A DNA stretch of 64,000 nt, from the NCBI GenBank assembly GCA_963758335.1, contig CAVWVF010000007.1, positions 124,001 to 188,000 on the forward strand, in the 5' to 3' direction. Shown in pieces: positions 35,377-44,509 of the stretch. The stretch's first letter is position 1, and every line of letters starts with the position of its first letter. This DNA is from Roseiarcus sp963758335 (lineage in GTDB: Bacteria > Pseudomonadota > Alphaproteobacteria > Rhizobiales > Beijerinckiaceae). The position numbers and the translations under genes were made by a program. The notes beneath the pieces are model-generated. The model made no database searches, had not been told where the DNA came from, and saw nothing but the letters and a program-made list of their open reading frames with translations.

Positions 35377-36687
35377 ATGGCGCAATTCGTCGACCGACGC
35401 CTCAATCCGCGCGACAAGAGCCTCGGCAACCGCCAGCGTTTTCTTCGTCGAACCCGCGCCGAGGTCAAACGTGCGGTCGACAAGGCGGTTGCCGAGCGCA
35501 CCATAGCCGACGCGGGCAAGGGCGGGGCGGTTTCGATTCCCACCGACGGCATCGGCGAACCGCAATTCCATCTCTCGCGGGACGTCGGCGAGCGCCATTA
35601 CGTTCTGCCTGGCAACAAGGACTTCGTCGCCGGGGACCGCATCGACAAGCCGCAGGGCGCAGGCGGAGGCGGATCGGGCCGGGAGGGGGCGGACTCGGGC
35701 GGCGGCGAGGACCCGTTCTCCTTCGCGCTCAGCGAAGCCGAATTCCTCGACATTCTCTTCGAGGACCTCGAACTTCCCGAGCTCGTCAAGGCCTCGCTCA
35801 AGGACTCCACCGCGCGCGAGTTCAGACGCGCCGGCTACACCAGCGATGGCGTGACACCGAACCTGGCCGTGTTGCGCACGATGCGGGTCAGTATGAGCCG
35901 AAGACTCGCGCTCCGTCGGCCGAGTCTCGCCGAGGTCGAGCGGCTCGAGGCGGAGCTCGCGGCGCTGCGCGCCAAGCCGGTGATAGAAGCCGCCGACCAA
36001 TCGCGTATCGGCGAGCTCGACGCGGAGATCGGGCGCCTCAAGCGCCGGCAGCTCGCCATTCCGTTCATCGATCCGATCGACGTCCGCTACAATCGCTTCA
36101 ACCCGGTCGTCGTGCCGCGCGCCAAGGCGGTCATGTTCTGCCTGATGGACGTTTCGGCCTCGATGGGCGAGCGCGAGAAGGATCTCGCCAAGCGCTTCTT
36201 CATTCTTTTGCACCTCTTCCTGAAACGGAAGTACGAGCGGGTCGACATCGTGTTCATCCGGCACACCCACGAGGCGGCGGAGGTCGACGAGCAGGAATTC
36301 TTCTACGGCCGCGAAACCGGCGGCACGGTGGTCAGTTCCGCCCTCAAGACGATGATCGCGGTGCGCGACGCGCGCTACCCTGTCGCCGACTGGAACGTCT
36401 ATTGCGCCCAAGCCTCCGACGGCGACAATTCGAGCGGCGATTCGCGTGAATGCGTCGTGCTGCTCGGCCGAGCGATCCTGCCGCTGACGCAATACTACGC
36501 CTATATTGAGATCGCGGACGAAGACGCGCCGGATGACGCCCGCCAGAAGGACTTGTGGCGCGCCTACGCCGGGCTCAAGGAGGACGCGTCCAATTTCGCC
36601 ATGGCCCGTGTCGCCGGCCGCGCCGACATCTACCCCGTCTTCCGCAAGCTCTTCGCCAAGCAGCCGAGGCAGGGGGCGTCGTCGTGA
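35377..36687 (+). CDS. yeaH: YeaH/YhbH family protein (DUF444)
   Basis: A 436-residue protein of the DUF444 family, nearly always linked to prkA. It begins VDRRLNPRDKSLGNRQRFLR, has a Gly-rich linker at about 90-115, and a VWA-like core with FCLMDVSASMGEREKDLAKRFF, a MIDAS-type D-x-S-x-S. GTVVSSALKTMIAVR and SDGDNSSGDSRECV follow. The MIDAS motif suggests metal-dependent protein binding. Its stop overlaps the GTG start of spoVR. Confidence 0.93.
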   Translation: MAQFVDRRLNPRDKSLGNRQRFLRRTRAEVKRAVDKAVAERTIADAGKGGAVSIPTDGIGEPQFHLSRDVGERHYVLPGNKDFVAGDRIDKPQGAGGGGSGREGADSGGGEDPFSFALSEAEFLDILFEDLELPELVKASLKDSTAREFRRAGYTSDGVTPNLAVLRTMRVSMSRRLALRRPSLAEVERLEAELAALRAKPVIEAADQSRIGELDAEIGRLKRRQLAIPFIDPIDVRYNRFNPVVVPRAKAVMFCLMDVSASMGEREKDLAKRFFILLHLFLKRKYERVDIVFIRHTHEAAEVDEQEFFYGRETGGTVVSSALKTMIAVRDARYPVADWNVYCAQASDGDNSSGDSRECVVLLGRAILPLTQYYAYIEIADEDAPDDARQKDLWRAYAGLKEDASNFAMARVAGRADIYPVFRKLFAKQPRQGASS

Positions 36688-38204
36688 CGTCGCCGACCGT
36701 GAGGCCTGACGCGCCGGCCGGCCTGCTGTTCGAAGGGGCCGAGTGGGACTTCGCGACGGTGCGGCGCGTCTATGATGCGGTCGAGCAGATCGCGCGCGAC
36801 GAGCTCGGCCTCAATCTCTTTCCCAACCAGACCGAGATCATCTCGGCCGAGCAGATGCTCGACGCCTATTCCTCGGTCGGCATGCCGCTGATGTACGCGC
36901 ACTGGTCCTACGGCAAGCGCTTCGCCCGCGACGAGGCGCTCTACCGCAAGGGCTACCAGGCGCTCGCCTACGAGATCGTCATCAACTCCAATCCCTGCAT
37001 CAGCTATTGCATGGAGGAGAACACGATGGCGATGCAGACCCTGGTCATCGCCCACGCCGCCTTCGGCCACAACCATTTCTTCAAGAACAACTATCTCTTC
37101 CAGCAGTGGACCGATCCCGCCGGCATCCTCGACTATCTCGATTTCGCCAAGCGTTATGTCGCCTCCTGCGAGGAACGCCACGGCGTCGAAGCCGTCGAGA
37201 CGACGCTCGACGCCGCGCATGCGCTGATGGGGCAGGGCGTCTTCCGCTACCGCCGCGCCGCCAGGCTGAACCTCGCGGAATACGAGCGTCGGCGGCGCGA
37301 AAAGATGGAGCGCGAGACGCGGGACTATTGCGACCTCTGGCGCACCGTGCCGGGCGCCGCGCCGACGCAGGAGAACGACCTCAGCGAGGACGAGGCGCGC
37401 GAGCGGAAGCGCCGCCTGCGCCTGCCGGAGGAGAATCTGCTCTACTTCCTGGAGAAGAACAGCCCCGTGCTGCGCAACTGGCAGCGCGAGCTCCTGCGGA
37501 TCGTGCGCAATCTCGCGCAATACTTCTATCCGCAGCGCCAGACCAAGCTGATGAACGAGGGCTGCGCCACCTTCGTCCATTACACCATCGCCAACCGGCT
37601 CTACGACAAGCGCCTCATCTCGGAGGGCGCGCTTCTCGAAATCCTGCACAGCCACGCCAACGTGATCGCGCAGTTCGATTTCGACGATCCCCGGTTTAGC
37701 GGCTTCAATCCTTATGCGCTCGGCTTTGCGATGATGCAGGACATCCAGCGCATCTGCATCGCGCCGACCGACGAGGACCGCGAATGGTTCCCGGAGATCG
37801 CCGGCCGGCAGGACTGGGCCGCCGTGCTGCGCGACGTCTGGGCCAACTATCGCGACGAATCCTTCGTGCGGCAATTTCTGTCGCCGCGCCTCATGCGCAA
37901 GTTCAAGCTGTTCGCGCTCAGCGACAAGGCGTCCGAACCGACCGTCAGGGTCGATGCTATCCACGACGCCGAAGGCTATCGGCGCGTGCGCTCGGCGCTC
38001 GCCGACAGTTATGACGTCGCGGCGAATGAGCCGGACATCCAGGTGGTCGAGGTCGACCTCATGGGCGACCGTCCGCTCGTGCTGCGACACGCGGTGCGCG
38101 ACGGGGTCGGCCTCGCCGACACTGGACGCGAGGCGACCATGCGCCATATCCGCCGCCTTTGGGGCTACCAGGTGCGGCTCGAGGAAACGCCGGCGAACGC
38201 GTAA
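36684..38204 (+). CDS. spoVR: SpoVR family protein
   Basis: A 506-residue member of the SpoVR/YcgB family, conserved with prkA and yeaH in non-sporulating proteobacteria. Strong family segments are LNLFPNQTEIISAEQMLDAY near 50, MPLMYAHWSYGKRF, NPCISYCMEENTMAMQ and GHNHFFKNNYLFQQW near 130, and LMNEGCATFVHYTI near 290. The biochemical function is unknown. The start is GTG at 36684 inside the yeaH stop (GTGA), so the proteins are coupled. The convergent sco fragment ends 20 bases further on. Confidence 0.94.
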   Translation: MTSPTVRPDAPAGLLFEGAEWDFATVRRVYDAVEQIARDELGLNLFPNQTEIISAEQMLDAYSSVGMPLMYAHWSYGKRFARDEALYRKGYQALAYEIVINSNPCISYCMEENTMAMQTLVIAHAAFGHNHFFKNNYLFQQWTDPAGILDYLDFAKRYVASCEERHGVEAVETTLDAAHALMGQGVFRYRRAARLNLAEYERRRREKMERETRDYCDLWRTVPGAAPTQENDLSEDEARERKRRLRLPEENLLYFLEKNSPVLRNWQRELLRIVRNLAQYFYPQRQTKLMNEGCATFVHYTIANRLYDKRLISEGALLEILHSHANVIAQFDFDDPRFSGFNPYALGFAMMQDIQRICIAPTDEDREWFPEIAGRQDWAAVLRDVWANYRDESFVRQFLSPRLMRKFKLFALSDKASEPTVRVDAIHDAEGYRRVRSALADSYDVAANEPDIQVVEVDLMGDRPLVLRHAVRDGVGLADTGREATMRHIRRLWGYQVRLEETPANA

Positions 38205-38223
38205 GCGAGGCGCAGCCTCCGCC

Positions 38224-38593
38224 TTACCTGCCGAGCAGCCTCTTCAGTCTGGCGAGCAGCTCGTCGGAAGAAGCCTGCGTCCCCCGCTGCTGGAAGACGA
38301 TCTCGCCCTTTTCGTCGAGGAGCGAGATGACCGCGGTGTGGTCGAAGCCGCCTTGGACGTCGGGGCGGTAGCCGACCCCGAGGGCGGCTGCGAGCTCCCG
38401 AACCGCGTCGTCGTCCGCGCTCAGCAGCGTCCAGCGGCTGAGATCGAGCCCGTGACCCTCGGCGTAGAGTTTCAGGCGCTCGGGCGTGTCGGCCTCGGGG
38501 TCGAAGCTGAAGAAGGCGAACTTCACCCGATTGGCCGCGCCCGCGGGCAGGTGCTTCTCTATCCACATCATGTCGGCGACGATCGCCGGGGTC
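38224..38593 (-). pseudogene. SCO1/SenC-like copper chaperone, N-terminally truncated
   Basis: The surviving part reads TPAIVADMMWIEKHLP, FAFFSFDPEADTPERLKLYA and GGFDHTAVISLLDEKGEIV, the C-terminal two thirds of a SCO1-family thioredoxin-fold protein. The Cys-x-x-x-Cys copper site just before PAIVADM is missing: a group II intron relic replaces it exactly there. In nir clusters a SCO-like protein follows nirK and nirV, so this was probably the copper-insertion helper for nitrite reductase. It is now non-functional. Confidence 0.8.
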
Positions 38594-38811
38594 GAACGCA
38601 GCATGCGGCTTTCGGCGCTGGTCGAACCACTCGGTAGCCATTGAACAGCTTCAGAGTCCCCTACTCCACCGCGCCCAGCCGAAGCCCTGTCGGTTCCGGG
38701 CTCGCACATGGACGTACAATCCCCGGAACTTCCAGGACGTCTCGGCCGGATTTCCCGCACTGCGCTCTCCTGTTTGCTTCGCCTCAAGGATTATGGGGCC
38801 TATCCTGCCGG
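38591..38811 (-). mobile_element. Rearranged relic of group II intron 2 between nirV and sco
   Basis: Read on the minus strand, the relic starts with the end of the maturase gene and the following bases (as at 8861-8924), up to the middle of domain V. It then jumps to the maturase start (ETSWKFRGLYVHV, as at 7627-7668), to its end (RQGFGWARWSRG, as at 8741-8788, and LFNGYR), and finally to the second half of domain V (GCATGCTGCGTTCGAC). Thus one shortened copy seems inserted into domain V of another. It ends just after domain V and adjoins the sco fragment. Confidence 0.8.
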
Positions 38812-39206
38812 GAAGCTTGCGGAGTCCTTGCCGTTCGGGTCGCGCAATTCGGCGGTCGTCGCATAGGCGTTGAAATCGAGCGTCCATTCCCAGACGAGGC
38901 CGACCATGTCGCGCAGCCCGAAGCCGTTGGCCGGGCCGCCGATCGGCGGACGATCACCGTTCGGCTCCGCGAACCACTCGAGCGAGCGCGCGCGCACTTC
39001 GGCCTGGCCGCGGCCGCCGTCGGCGAGCGCATATTCCCACTGTTCGGTGGTCGGCAACCGCAGACCCTGCGCCTTGCAATAGGCTTCAGCCGCGAACCAG
39101 GAGACGTTCGTCACCGGCTCGTTAAGCTGGGCGGCGTCGGCGAGCGCGAGATCGCCCGCCCACCGCCTCAAATACCGCTCGTCCGCGAACAGCGGCTTGA
39201 TCTGCG
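38800..39206 (-). pseudogene. nirV: NirV-like formylglycine-generating-enzyme family protein, truncated at both ends
   Basis: NirV genes accompany nirK and encode a SUMF1/FGE-fold protein. The surviving middle part reads LPQIKPLFADERYLRRWAGD, PVTNVSWFAAEAYCKAQGLR, LPTTEQWEYA and NGFGLRDMVGLVWEWTLDFN, typical of the family. The 5' side is cut by the IS1634 element; the preceding FQLRIREVG is actually IS sequence. The 3' side is cut by the intron relic, and the present stop codon is the maturase's own (...PAG-stop). The gene is dead. Confidence 0.85.
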
Positions 39207-39210
39207 GTAG

Positions 39211-41241
39211 CCCGACTTCGCGGATTCGTAGTTGGAAAGGCGGGATTGGGATTTTTTTTGGACGTCTAAGTAATTGATTTCGAATGTGTGGGGTGTCGCC
39301 AATATCTTCAAATCGGTCTGTAGTGAAGACCAACCGAGATGACCCCGGATTCTCAGGGAGTTGTTTTCCTGATTTAATCGTCGCCGTCATGTTCCTGCGA
39401 CGAATCACACGACGGAAGAAGGGCAAAACGCATCTTTATTGGAGCGTCGTCGAGAACAAGCGTCTCGATGACGGCCGGGTGGTGCAGCGCCACGTTCTGT
39501 ATTTGGGCGAGATCAATTCGTCGCAGGCGGAGGCTTGGCGCAAGGCGGTCGAGGTGTTCGACCCGCGGGCGGGCGCCTCCCGGACGCTCGCCTTGTTCCC
39601 CGAGGATCGCTGCGAGGCCGCGGCGGACGACGCCTCGGTGGTGCGGCTGCGCCTGTCTGAACTTCGCCTGCATCGTCCGCGTCAATGGGGCGCCTGCTGG
39701 CTGGCCGGCCTCTTGTGGCGAGACTTGCAACTCGACCGGTTCTGGGCCGAACGCCTGCCCGCGAGCCGGAAGGGAACGCGCTGGGACCAAATCCTGCACG
39801 TCCTGGTCGCCTATCGCCTGATCGAACCCGGCAGCGAGTGGCGGCTGCATCGCGAGTGGTTCGGCAGGAGCGCCATGGCCGATCTGTTGGGATCGGATTT
39901 CGGCCTGGCTGAGACGCACAAGCTCTATGCCTGCCACGACTTGTTGCTCGCCCACAAGGACGCGCTGTTCTCGCATCTGACGGGGCGATGGCGCGATCTT
40001 TTCAACGCCGATTTCGACGTGCTGCTCTACGATCTGACCAGCACTTATTTCGAGATCAACGCCTCGGATCTGCCCGAGGGCGACAAACGTCGCCACGGCT
40101 ACAGCCGCGACAAGCGGCCCGATTGCCCGCAACTGGTCATCGCCCTGGTCGTAACGACCGAAGGCCTGCCGCTGGCCTACGAAGTCCTGCCCGGCAACAC
40201 CGCCGACAGCAAGACGTTGCGGACGTTCCTGGGCAAGATCGAAAAGCAATATGGCAAGGCGCGGCGCGTCTGGGTGATGGATCGCGGCGTGCCCACCGAG
40301 GCGGTTCTGGCCGAGATGCGGGCCAGCGATCCGCCCGTGCAATATCTCGTCGGAACGCCCAAGGGACGGCTGAACCGCTTGGAAAAGCACCTGATCGAGA
40401 AGCCCTGGCGGAAGGCGCGCGAAGGCGTCGAGGTCAAATTGCTCGCCCAGGACGACGAACTCTACGTCTTCGCCCAGAGCGAGGATCGCCTCGCCAAGGA
40501 GCGCGCGATGCGCCGTCGGCAGTTGAAATGGCTGTGGGCGCGGCTCGGCAAGCTCGCCGCCATGAACGTCTCGCGCGAAGAGATGCTGATGAAGCTGGGA
40601 GCGGCGCGCTCGAAAGCGCCGACCGCGTGGCGCTTGGTCGATGTCACGCTCGACGAACAGAGCGCCGCGCTGACCTTCTCCCTCAATCGCAAGAAACTGC
40701 AAATCGCGAGGCGGCGGGAAGGGCGCTATCTCCTGCGCACCAATCTGACCGACAAGGATCCGGCCGTCTTATGGCAGTATTACATTCAACTCGTCGCCGT
40801 CGAGGAGGCCTTCAAGACCCTGAAGGGCGACCTGGCGATCCGGCCGATCTACCATCATGACGAAAAGCGCGTCGAGGCCCATATCTTCATCGCCTTCCTC
40901 GCCTATTGCCTGCAGATCACCCTGACGCGCCAACTCCCTGCCCTGGCCTCTGGACTGACCGCCCGCAGCGCGCTCGAAAAATTCGCCGCCGTCCAAATGA
41001 TCGACGTCCATCTGCCTACCACCGACGGGCGCGAGATCGTGCTGACCCGATACACCCAACCCGAGCCCGACCTGCAACTGCTGATCAACCAGCTAAAACT
41101 CGCTCTGCCGACCCAGCCGCCGCCCAAAATCACCGCCGCCGCCTTGGCCCGAGTCACTCCTCGTAGTGAAGACCTTTCAGCCTAAATCGTTGATTCAGCA
41201 CACGCCAAGTCCGCGATTTTGCCCCAATCCGCGAAGACGGG
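39211..41241 (+). mobile_element. IS1634-family insertion sequence, 2031 bp, with inverted ends and GTAG duplication
   Basis: The left end begins CCCGACTTCGCGGATTCG, and the reverse complement of the right end begins CCCGTCTTCGCGGATTGG (16 of 18 matches). GTAG flanks both sides (39207-39210 and 41242-41245), fitting a 4-bp target duplication. The element sits between nirK and nirV, which both lack their facing ends, so a deletion accompanied or preceded insertion. A 340-bp relative with the same ends lies at 59550-59889. Confidence 0.88.
39389..41185 (+). CDS. IS1634-family (IS4 superfamily) DDE transposase
   Basis: A 598-residue transposase starting MFLRRITRRKKGKTHLYW at ATG 39389. DDE core elements include the first Asp in FDVLLYDLTSTYFE near 215, LPLAYEVLPGNTADSKTL, the second Asp in RVWVMDRGVPTEAVL near 295 and the catalytic Glu in LVAVEEAFKTLKGDLAIRP near 475, followed by a C-terminal helical region. 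The frame is intact. No accessory gene is present. Given good ends and a complete transposase, the element is potentially active. Confidence 0.93.
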   Translation: MFLRRITRRKKGKTHLYWSVVENKRLDDGRVVQRHVLYLGEINSSQAEAWRKAVEVFDPRAGASRTLALFPEDRCEAAADDASVVRLRLSELRLHRPRQWGACWLAGLLWRDLQLDRFWAERLPASRKGTRWDQILHVLVAYRLIEPGSEWRLHREWFGRSAMADLLGSDFGLAETHKLYACHDLLLAHKDALFSHLTGRWRDLFNADFDVLLYDLTSTYFEINASDLPEGDKRRHGYSRDKRPDCPQLVIALVVTTEGLPLAYEVLPGNTADSKTLRTFLGKIEKQYGKARRVWVMDRGVPTEAVLAEMRASDPPVQYLVGTPKGRLNRLEKHLIEKPWRKAREGVEVKLLAQDDELYVFAQSEDRLAKERAMRRRQLKWLWARLGKLAAMNVSREEMLMKLGAARSKAPTAWRLVDVTLDEQSAALTFSLNRKKLQIARRREGRYLLRTNLTDKDPAVLWQYYIQLVAVEEAFKTLKGDLAIRPIYHHDEKRVEAHIFIAFLAYCLQITLTRQLPALASGLTARSALEKFAAVQMIDVHLPTTDGREIVLTRYTQPEPDLQLLINQLKLALPTQPPPKITAAALARVTPRSEDLSA

Positions 41242-42745
41242 GTAGGTCAGCACGTTGGCGATGTCCTCGTCGGAGAGATCCCAGGCGGGCATGACGCCGT
41301 CGAACTCATGGCCGTTGACGGTGAGCTTCTGCTGCAGTCCGCCGGTCACGGTCTTGATCGCGCGGATCTCGTTGCCGTTGAGGTAGTCGGACTTGGCGAG
41401 CGGCGGAAAGGCGTTGGGCACGCCCTCGCCGTTCGCCTGATGGCAGGCCTGGCAATTGTTGGCGAAGACGCCGGCGCCGAGCTCGATCCGATCGGACTTC
41501 GTCCTCGCCGCCGGCGGCGGCGTTCCCTGCTCGGCGACGCGGATACCGGTCCCCTCCGGCTGATAGACGAGATCGAACTGCTTGCCCGAATAGACGAGCT
41601 TGTCGTCCGGTCCCGTAACCTTGATCTGCGCCAGCGCGCCGCCCGGACGTGCAGCTTTCCCGCATCCGGTTCTTCACGGAAGAGTTTCGCTCGCGTTGGC
41701 GTAGAGGACGCCGTCCGTGACTCGCCTGTCGAGAAGCGCACGGAGGTGATGATGTCCCCGCCGTCGTCCTCGCCAGTTCGGCTATCCGTTGTCGTAAGGC
41801 GCGCTCGAGCGAGTGATCGACCATGAGGAAGGTGCCCGGTACGCTCATCTTGAACTCGGTGATCGCGGCGCCGCCGGCGGGAACCGTGGTGGTCTGCAGG
41901 CTGTGCGTGGCCACGCTCAAGTTGCCTTCCGGATAGACCGTGTCGAAGATCTGCCCGATGACATGGAACGAGGACACGACATTCGGTCCGCCGTCGCCGA
42001 CGAACAGCCTGACCGTCTCGCCGACTTTGGCGGGGAGCGCCTTGTCGCCCACCGTCGAGCCGACCGAGCCGTTGAACACGATATATTCCGGCTTCTCGTC
42101 GAGCGCCTTGGCCATGCTGAACGGCTGCAGGCCCTGCTCGCCGTTCGGGCCCTGGGTGTAGAAATCTCCTTGCATCACATAGTATTCATGGTCGACCTTC
42201 GGCAGGCCCTGCTTCGGCTCGACCAGAATCAACCCGTACATACCGTTGCCGACATGCATGACGACCGGCGCCGTCGCGCAGTGATAGACGAAGAGCCCCG
42301 GGTTCAGCGCCTTGAACGAAAAGACCGAGCTGTGGCCGGGCGCCGTTAGCGACGCGGCCGCGTCGCCGCCCGGACCGTTGACGGCGTGCAGGTCGATGTT
42401 GTGCGGGTTCTTGTTGTTCGGGTGGTTGTCGAGGTGGAACTCCACCTCGTCGCCCTCGCGGATGCGGATGAACTTGCCGGGCACGTGGCCGCCGAAGGTC
42501 CAGAAGGTATAGCGCACCCCGTCGGAAAGCCGGCCCTCGACTTCCCTGACTTCGAGATGGACGACGACCTTGGTCGCGTGGTCGCGGTGGATCGGCGGCG
42601 GGACGTTCGGCGCGTCGGTCAAGACCGCGTTCTCCTCGCCGACGATCGGATCGGCGAGGTTTTCTTCGCGCGTGGCGCCTGAGGCCGAGCCGGCGAGGAG
42701 GATCGCAGTCGGCGCGAGGCCGGAACCAAATGACCGCAGTCTCAT
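41242..42745 (-). pseudogene. nirK: Copper nitrite reductase NirK with C-terminal cytochrome c domain, disrupted
   Basis: NirK reduces nitrite to nitric oxide in the periplasm. A signal peptide leads to the two cupredoxin domains with all copper ligands: NIDLHAVNGPGG, FVYHCATAPVVMHVGNGMYG, SSFHVIGQIFD and FLMVDHSLE. A 154-bp intron-derived insert (41642-41795) then breaks the frame. Past it, the frame continues with LAQIKVTGP and a cytochrome c domain (NNCQACHQANGEG heme site), as in three-domain NirK. The 3' end is cut by IS1634 at 41241. Copper and heme domains can therefore not be made as one protein. Confidence 0.9.
41642..41795 (-). repeat. 154-bp intron-1-derived repeat, copy B, inside nirK
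   Basis: Same 154 bases as 6898-7051, inserted in sense orientation in nirK between DHSLERA and the GALAQIKV segment, apparently replacing a few codons. 154 is not a multiple of three, so the nirK frame is shifted. It ends right after domain V and lacks domain VI. Confidence 0.92.
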
Positions 42746-42843
42746 CCTTGCTCTCCACGCTCTTGCGGCTCCGCCTCGACGGGCCGAGCGCCTGATACTC
42801 CCCGCAATCCGAGACGAGCCTTGACTTCAAGCAGGAGCGGGCG

Positions 42844-43269
42844 TCATTTTGACGCGGAGGCGACCGTCTGCCCCGCGGACGCCTTCTCTTGGAGTATGCG
42901 CCGCGACATCGCGTCGCGCGCGACCGCCACGGACCCTTGCGCCGCCCCGTTGGCCATGACGAGCGCGAAGGTGAACTCGACATAGAGCTTGCGCCCGGTT
43001 TTGTACTGCCCGCGGGTCAGAGTCGGACGGCCCTCGAGCTTCAAGGCGCCGCTCTTCATCGCCGCGTCGAAGCCGCGCCAGTGCGCGGCCCGCAAATGGT
43101 CCGGGACGATGAGATCGAGAGATTGGCCGAGCGCCTCTTCGGCGGCGAAGCCGAACAGCGCCGCGGCCGCGCGGTTCCAGCGGCGGATCGTTCCCGTGCG
43201 GTCGGCGAAAATCACGGCGTCGCCGGTCTGATCGAGAATCTGTTCAGCGGGGGTCGATTGCCCTTCCAC
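42844..43269 (-). CDS. Small PAS-domain protein of the nir cluster
   Basis: A 141-residue protein made mostly of one PAS domain: AEQILDQTGDAVIFADRTGT, IRRWNRAAAALFGFAAEEAL and GQSLDLIVPDHLRAAHWRGF. No histidine kinase, GGDEF or DNA-binding domain follows. Such stand-alone PAS proteins are often found with nirK and nnrS and may sense redox state, heme or NO. The start is taken as GTG 43269, 26 bases after nnrS; upstream codons overlap nnrS. It precedes nirK on the same strand. Confidence 0.75.
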   Translation of the reverse strand: MEGQSTPAEQILDQTGDAVIFADRTGTIRRWNRAAAALFGFAAEEALGQSLDLIVPDHLRAAHWRGFDAAMKSGALKLEGRPTLTRGQYKTGRKLYVEFTFALVMANGAAQGSVAVARDAMSRRILQEKASAGQTVASASK

Positions 43270-43294
43270 TCCGTCGCCCCCAATCGGATCGCGT

Positions 43295-44509
43295 TCAGCC
43301 CGGGCCGCTTCGCCGCGCCAGCATCGGTCCATAGACGACCAGAAATGTGGCGAAACCCAGCATCCACGCCCCCGCCGCAACCTGCATCAGCGGCCAAGCG
43401 AAATCAGGCGCGAGCGCCATTGCGATGCGCGCAAGGAGCGCGGCGACGACGCAGAGATAGGCGAACTGCGTTCCCTTCGAGGCGACGAGCGCGCGCCCGC
43501 TGTGTCCGAGCGTCGCGCGGGTCATCATCGCGAGGGTCATCACGCCGACCGCGCCGACCGCCCAGACGTGCACGCCGGCCGCATAAGGAACTGCCGAAGG
43601 CCACCGGGCGTGCGCGCCAACGGCAAGGAAGCCGGCGGCGGCGAAGAAGAAACCCGCGTGCAGCACGAGCACCAGAGGGTCCCTGCGCGCGGCGAATCCG
43701 CGCCAGCGGGAAAGCCTCCAGAGAGTGGCGGCGCCGGACGCGAACGCCAGCGCGCCCGTCACGAGGTTCTCGGGCGCAGCCACCCACAGCGCGAGCGAGA
43801 GGGCCGACAGCGCCATGACGACGCCGTCCGGCCTGCCGAACGGAACGGGCCGCCTGCTTTGGCCCGCTTTCGCGAGCCAGTTGCCGGTAAAGCTTGGGGT
43901 CACGCGGCCCCCGATCAACAGGATCAGCATGACGAGGAGCCCGAGCGAAGCGCGCGTAGAAACCTCGGCGAGGCCCGAGCGCGCGTCCTCAAGTTGGAAC
44001 GCGACGTTGACGAGCGCGAGGGAGAGGACGAGCCCGGCCGTCTTCAGGTTGCGCCAGTTGCGTCCGGCGGCGACCTCGCGTGCGACCAGCGCGGCGAAGA
44101 CGACGAGGAACGATACGTCGATCGCCGCGGCGGCCGGCCGGCCGATCGCGGCCGACGCAAAGACCGCGATACGGCCGGCAGCCCAGAGCGCGGCGAGCCC
44201 GGCGAGGGAAACGCCCGCGACCGGCAGCCGGCCGGTCCAGTTTGGGATCGCCGTCAGGAGGAAGCCCGCGACGACGGCGCCGCCGTAGCCGAAGATCATT
44301 TCATGGACGTGCCAGTCGACTGCCGAAAAGGCGGTCGGAAGGACGATCGCGCCGGCGAAGACGGCCGGCCACAGCGCCATGCCGACAAGCGCCCAAACTC
44401 CTGCGGCGAGAAAGAAGGGGCGGAAGCCGCGGCTCAGAATGGCCGCGCCGCGCCAGGCGCGGGAGGCGGCCGCGGAACCCTGCGGCGAGGGGCGGACGAA
44501 GGTCGTCAT
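43295..44509 (-). CDS. nnrS: NnrS family heme-copper membrane protein
   Basis: NnrS is an inner-membrane protein linked to nitric oxide tolerance and denitrification. The 404-residue product has about twelve hydrophobic segments and the family markers FRPFFLAAGVWA near 30, DWHVHEMIFGYGGAVVAGFL with conserved His near 70, LTAIPNWTGR, GGRVTPSFTGNWL and GVHVWAVGAVGVMTLAMMTR. ATG at 44509 overlaps the stop of the upstream membrane-protein gene (ATGA). It belongs to a minus-strand unit with the PAS gene and nirK. Confidence 0.92.
   Translation of the reverse strand: MTTFVRPSPQGSAAASRAWRGAAILSRGFRPFFLAAGVWALVGMALWPAVFAGAIVLPTAFSAVDWHVHEMIFGYGGAVVAGFLLTAIPNWTGRLPVAGVSLAGLAALWAAGRIAVFASAAIGRPAAAAIDVSFLVVFAALVAREVAAGRNWRNLKTAGLVLSLALVNVAFQLEDARSGLAEVSTRASLGLLVMLILLIGGRVTPSFTGNWLAKAGQSRRPVPFGRPDGVVMALSALSLALWVAAPENLVTGALAFASGAATLWRLSRWRGFAARRDPLVLVLHAGFFFAAAGFLAVGAHARWPSAVPYAAGVHVWAVGAVGVMTLAMMTRATLGHSGRALVASKGTQFAYLCVVAALLARIAMALAPDFAWPLMQVAAGAWMLGFATFLVVYGPMLARRSGPG

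Noticed and set aside
36630..38147. A 505-codon minus-strand frame under spoVR
   Set aside because: Antisense shadow with no motif or start context.
39207..39245. FQLRIREVG residues as part of NirV
   Set aside because: These codons lie inside the IS1634 terminal repeat, which has the same bases at 59870-59889.
41182..41241. ADWGKIADLACAESTI as the NirK C terminus
   Set aside because: This part of the frame is encoded by the IS1634 right end, not by nirK.
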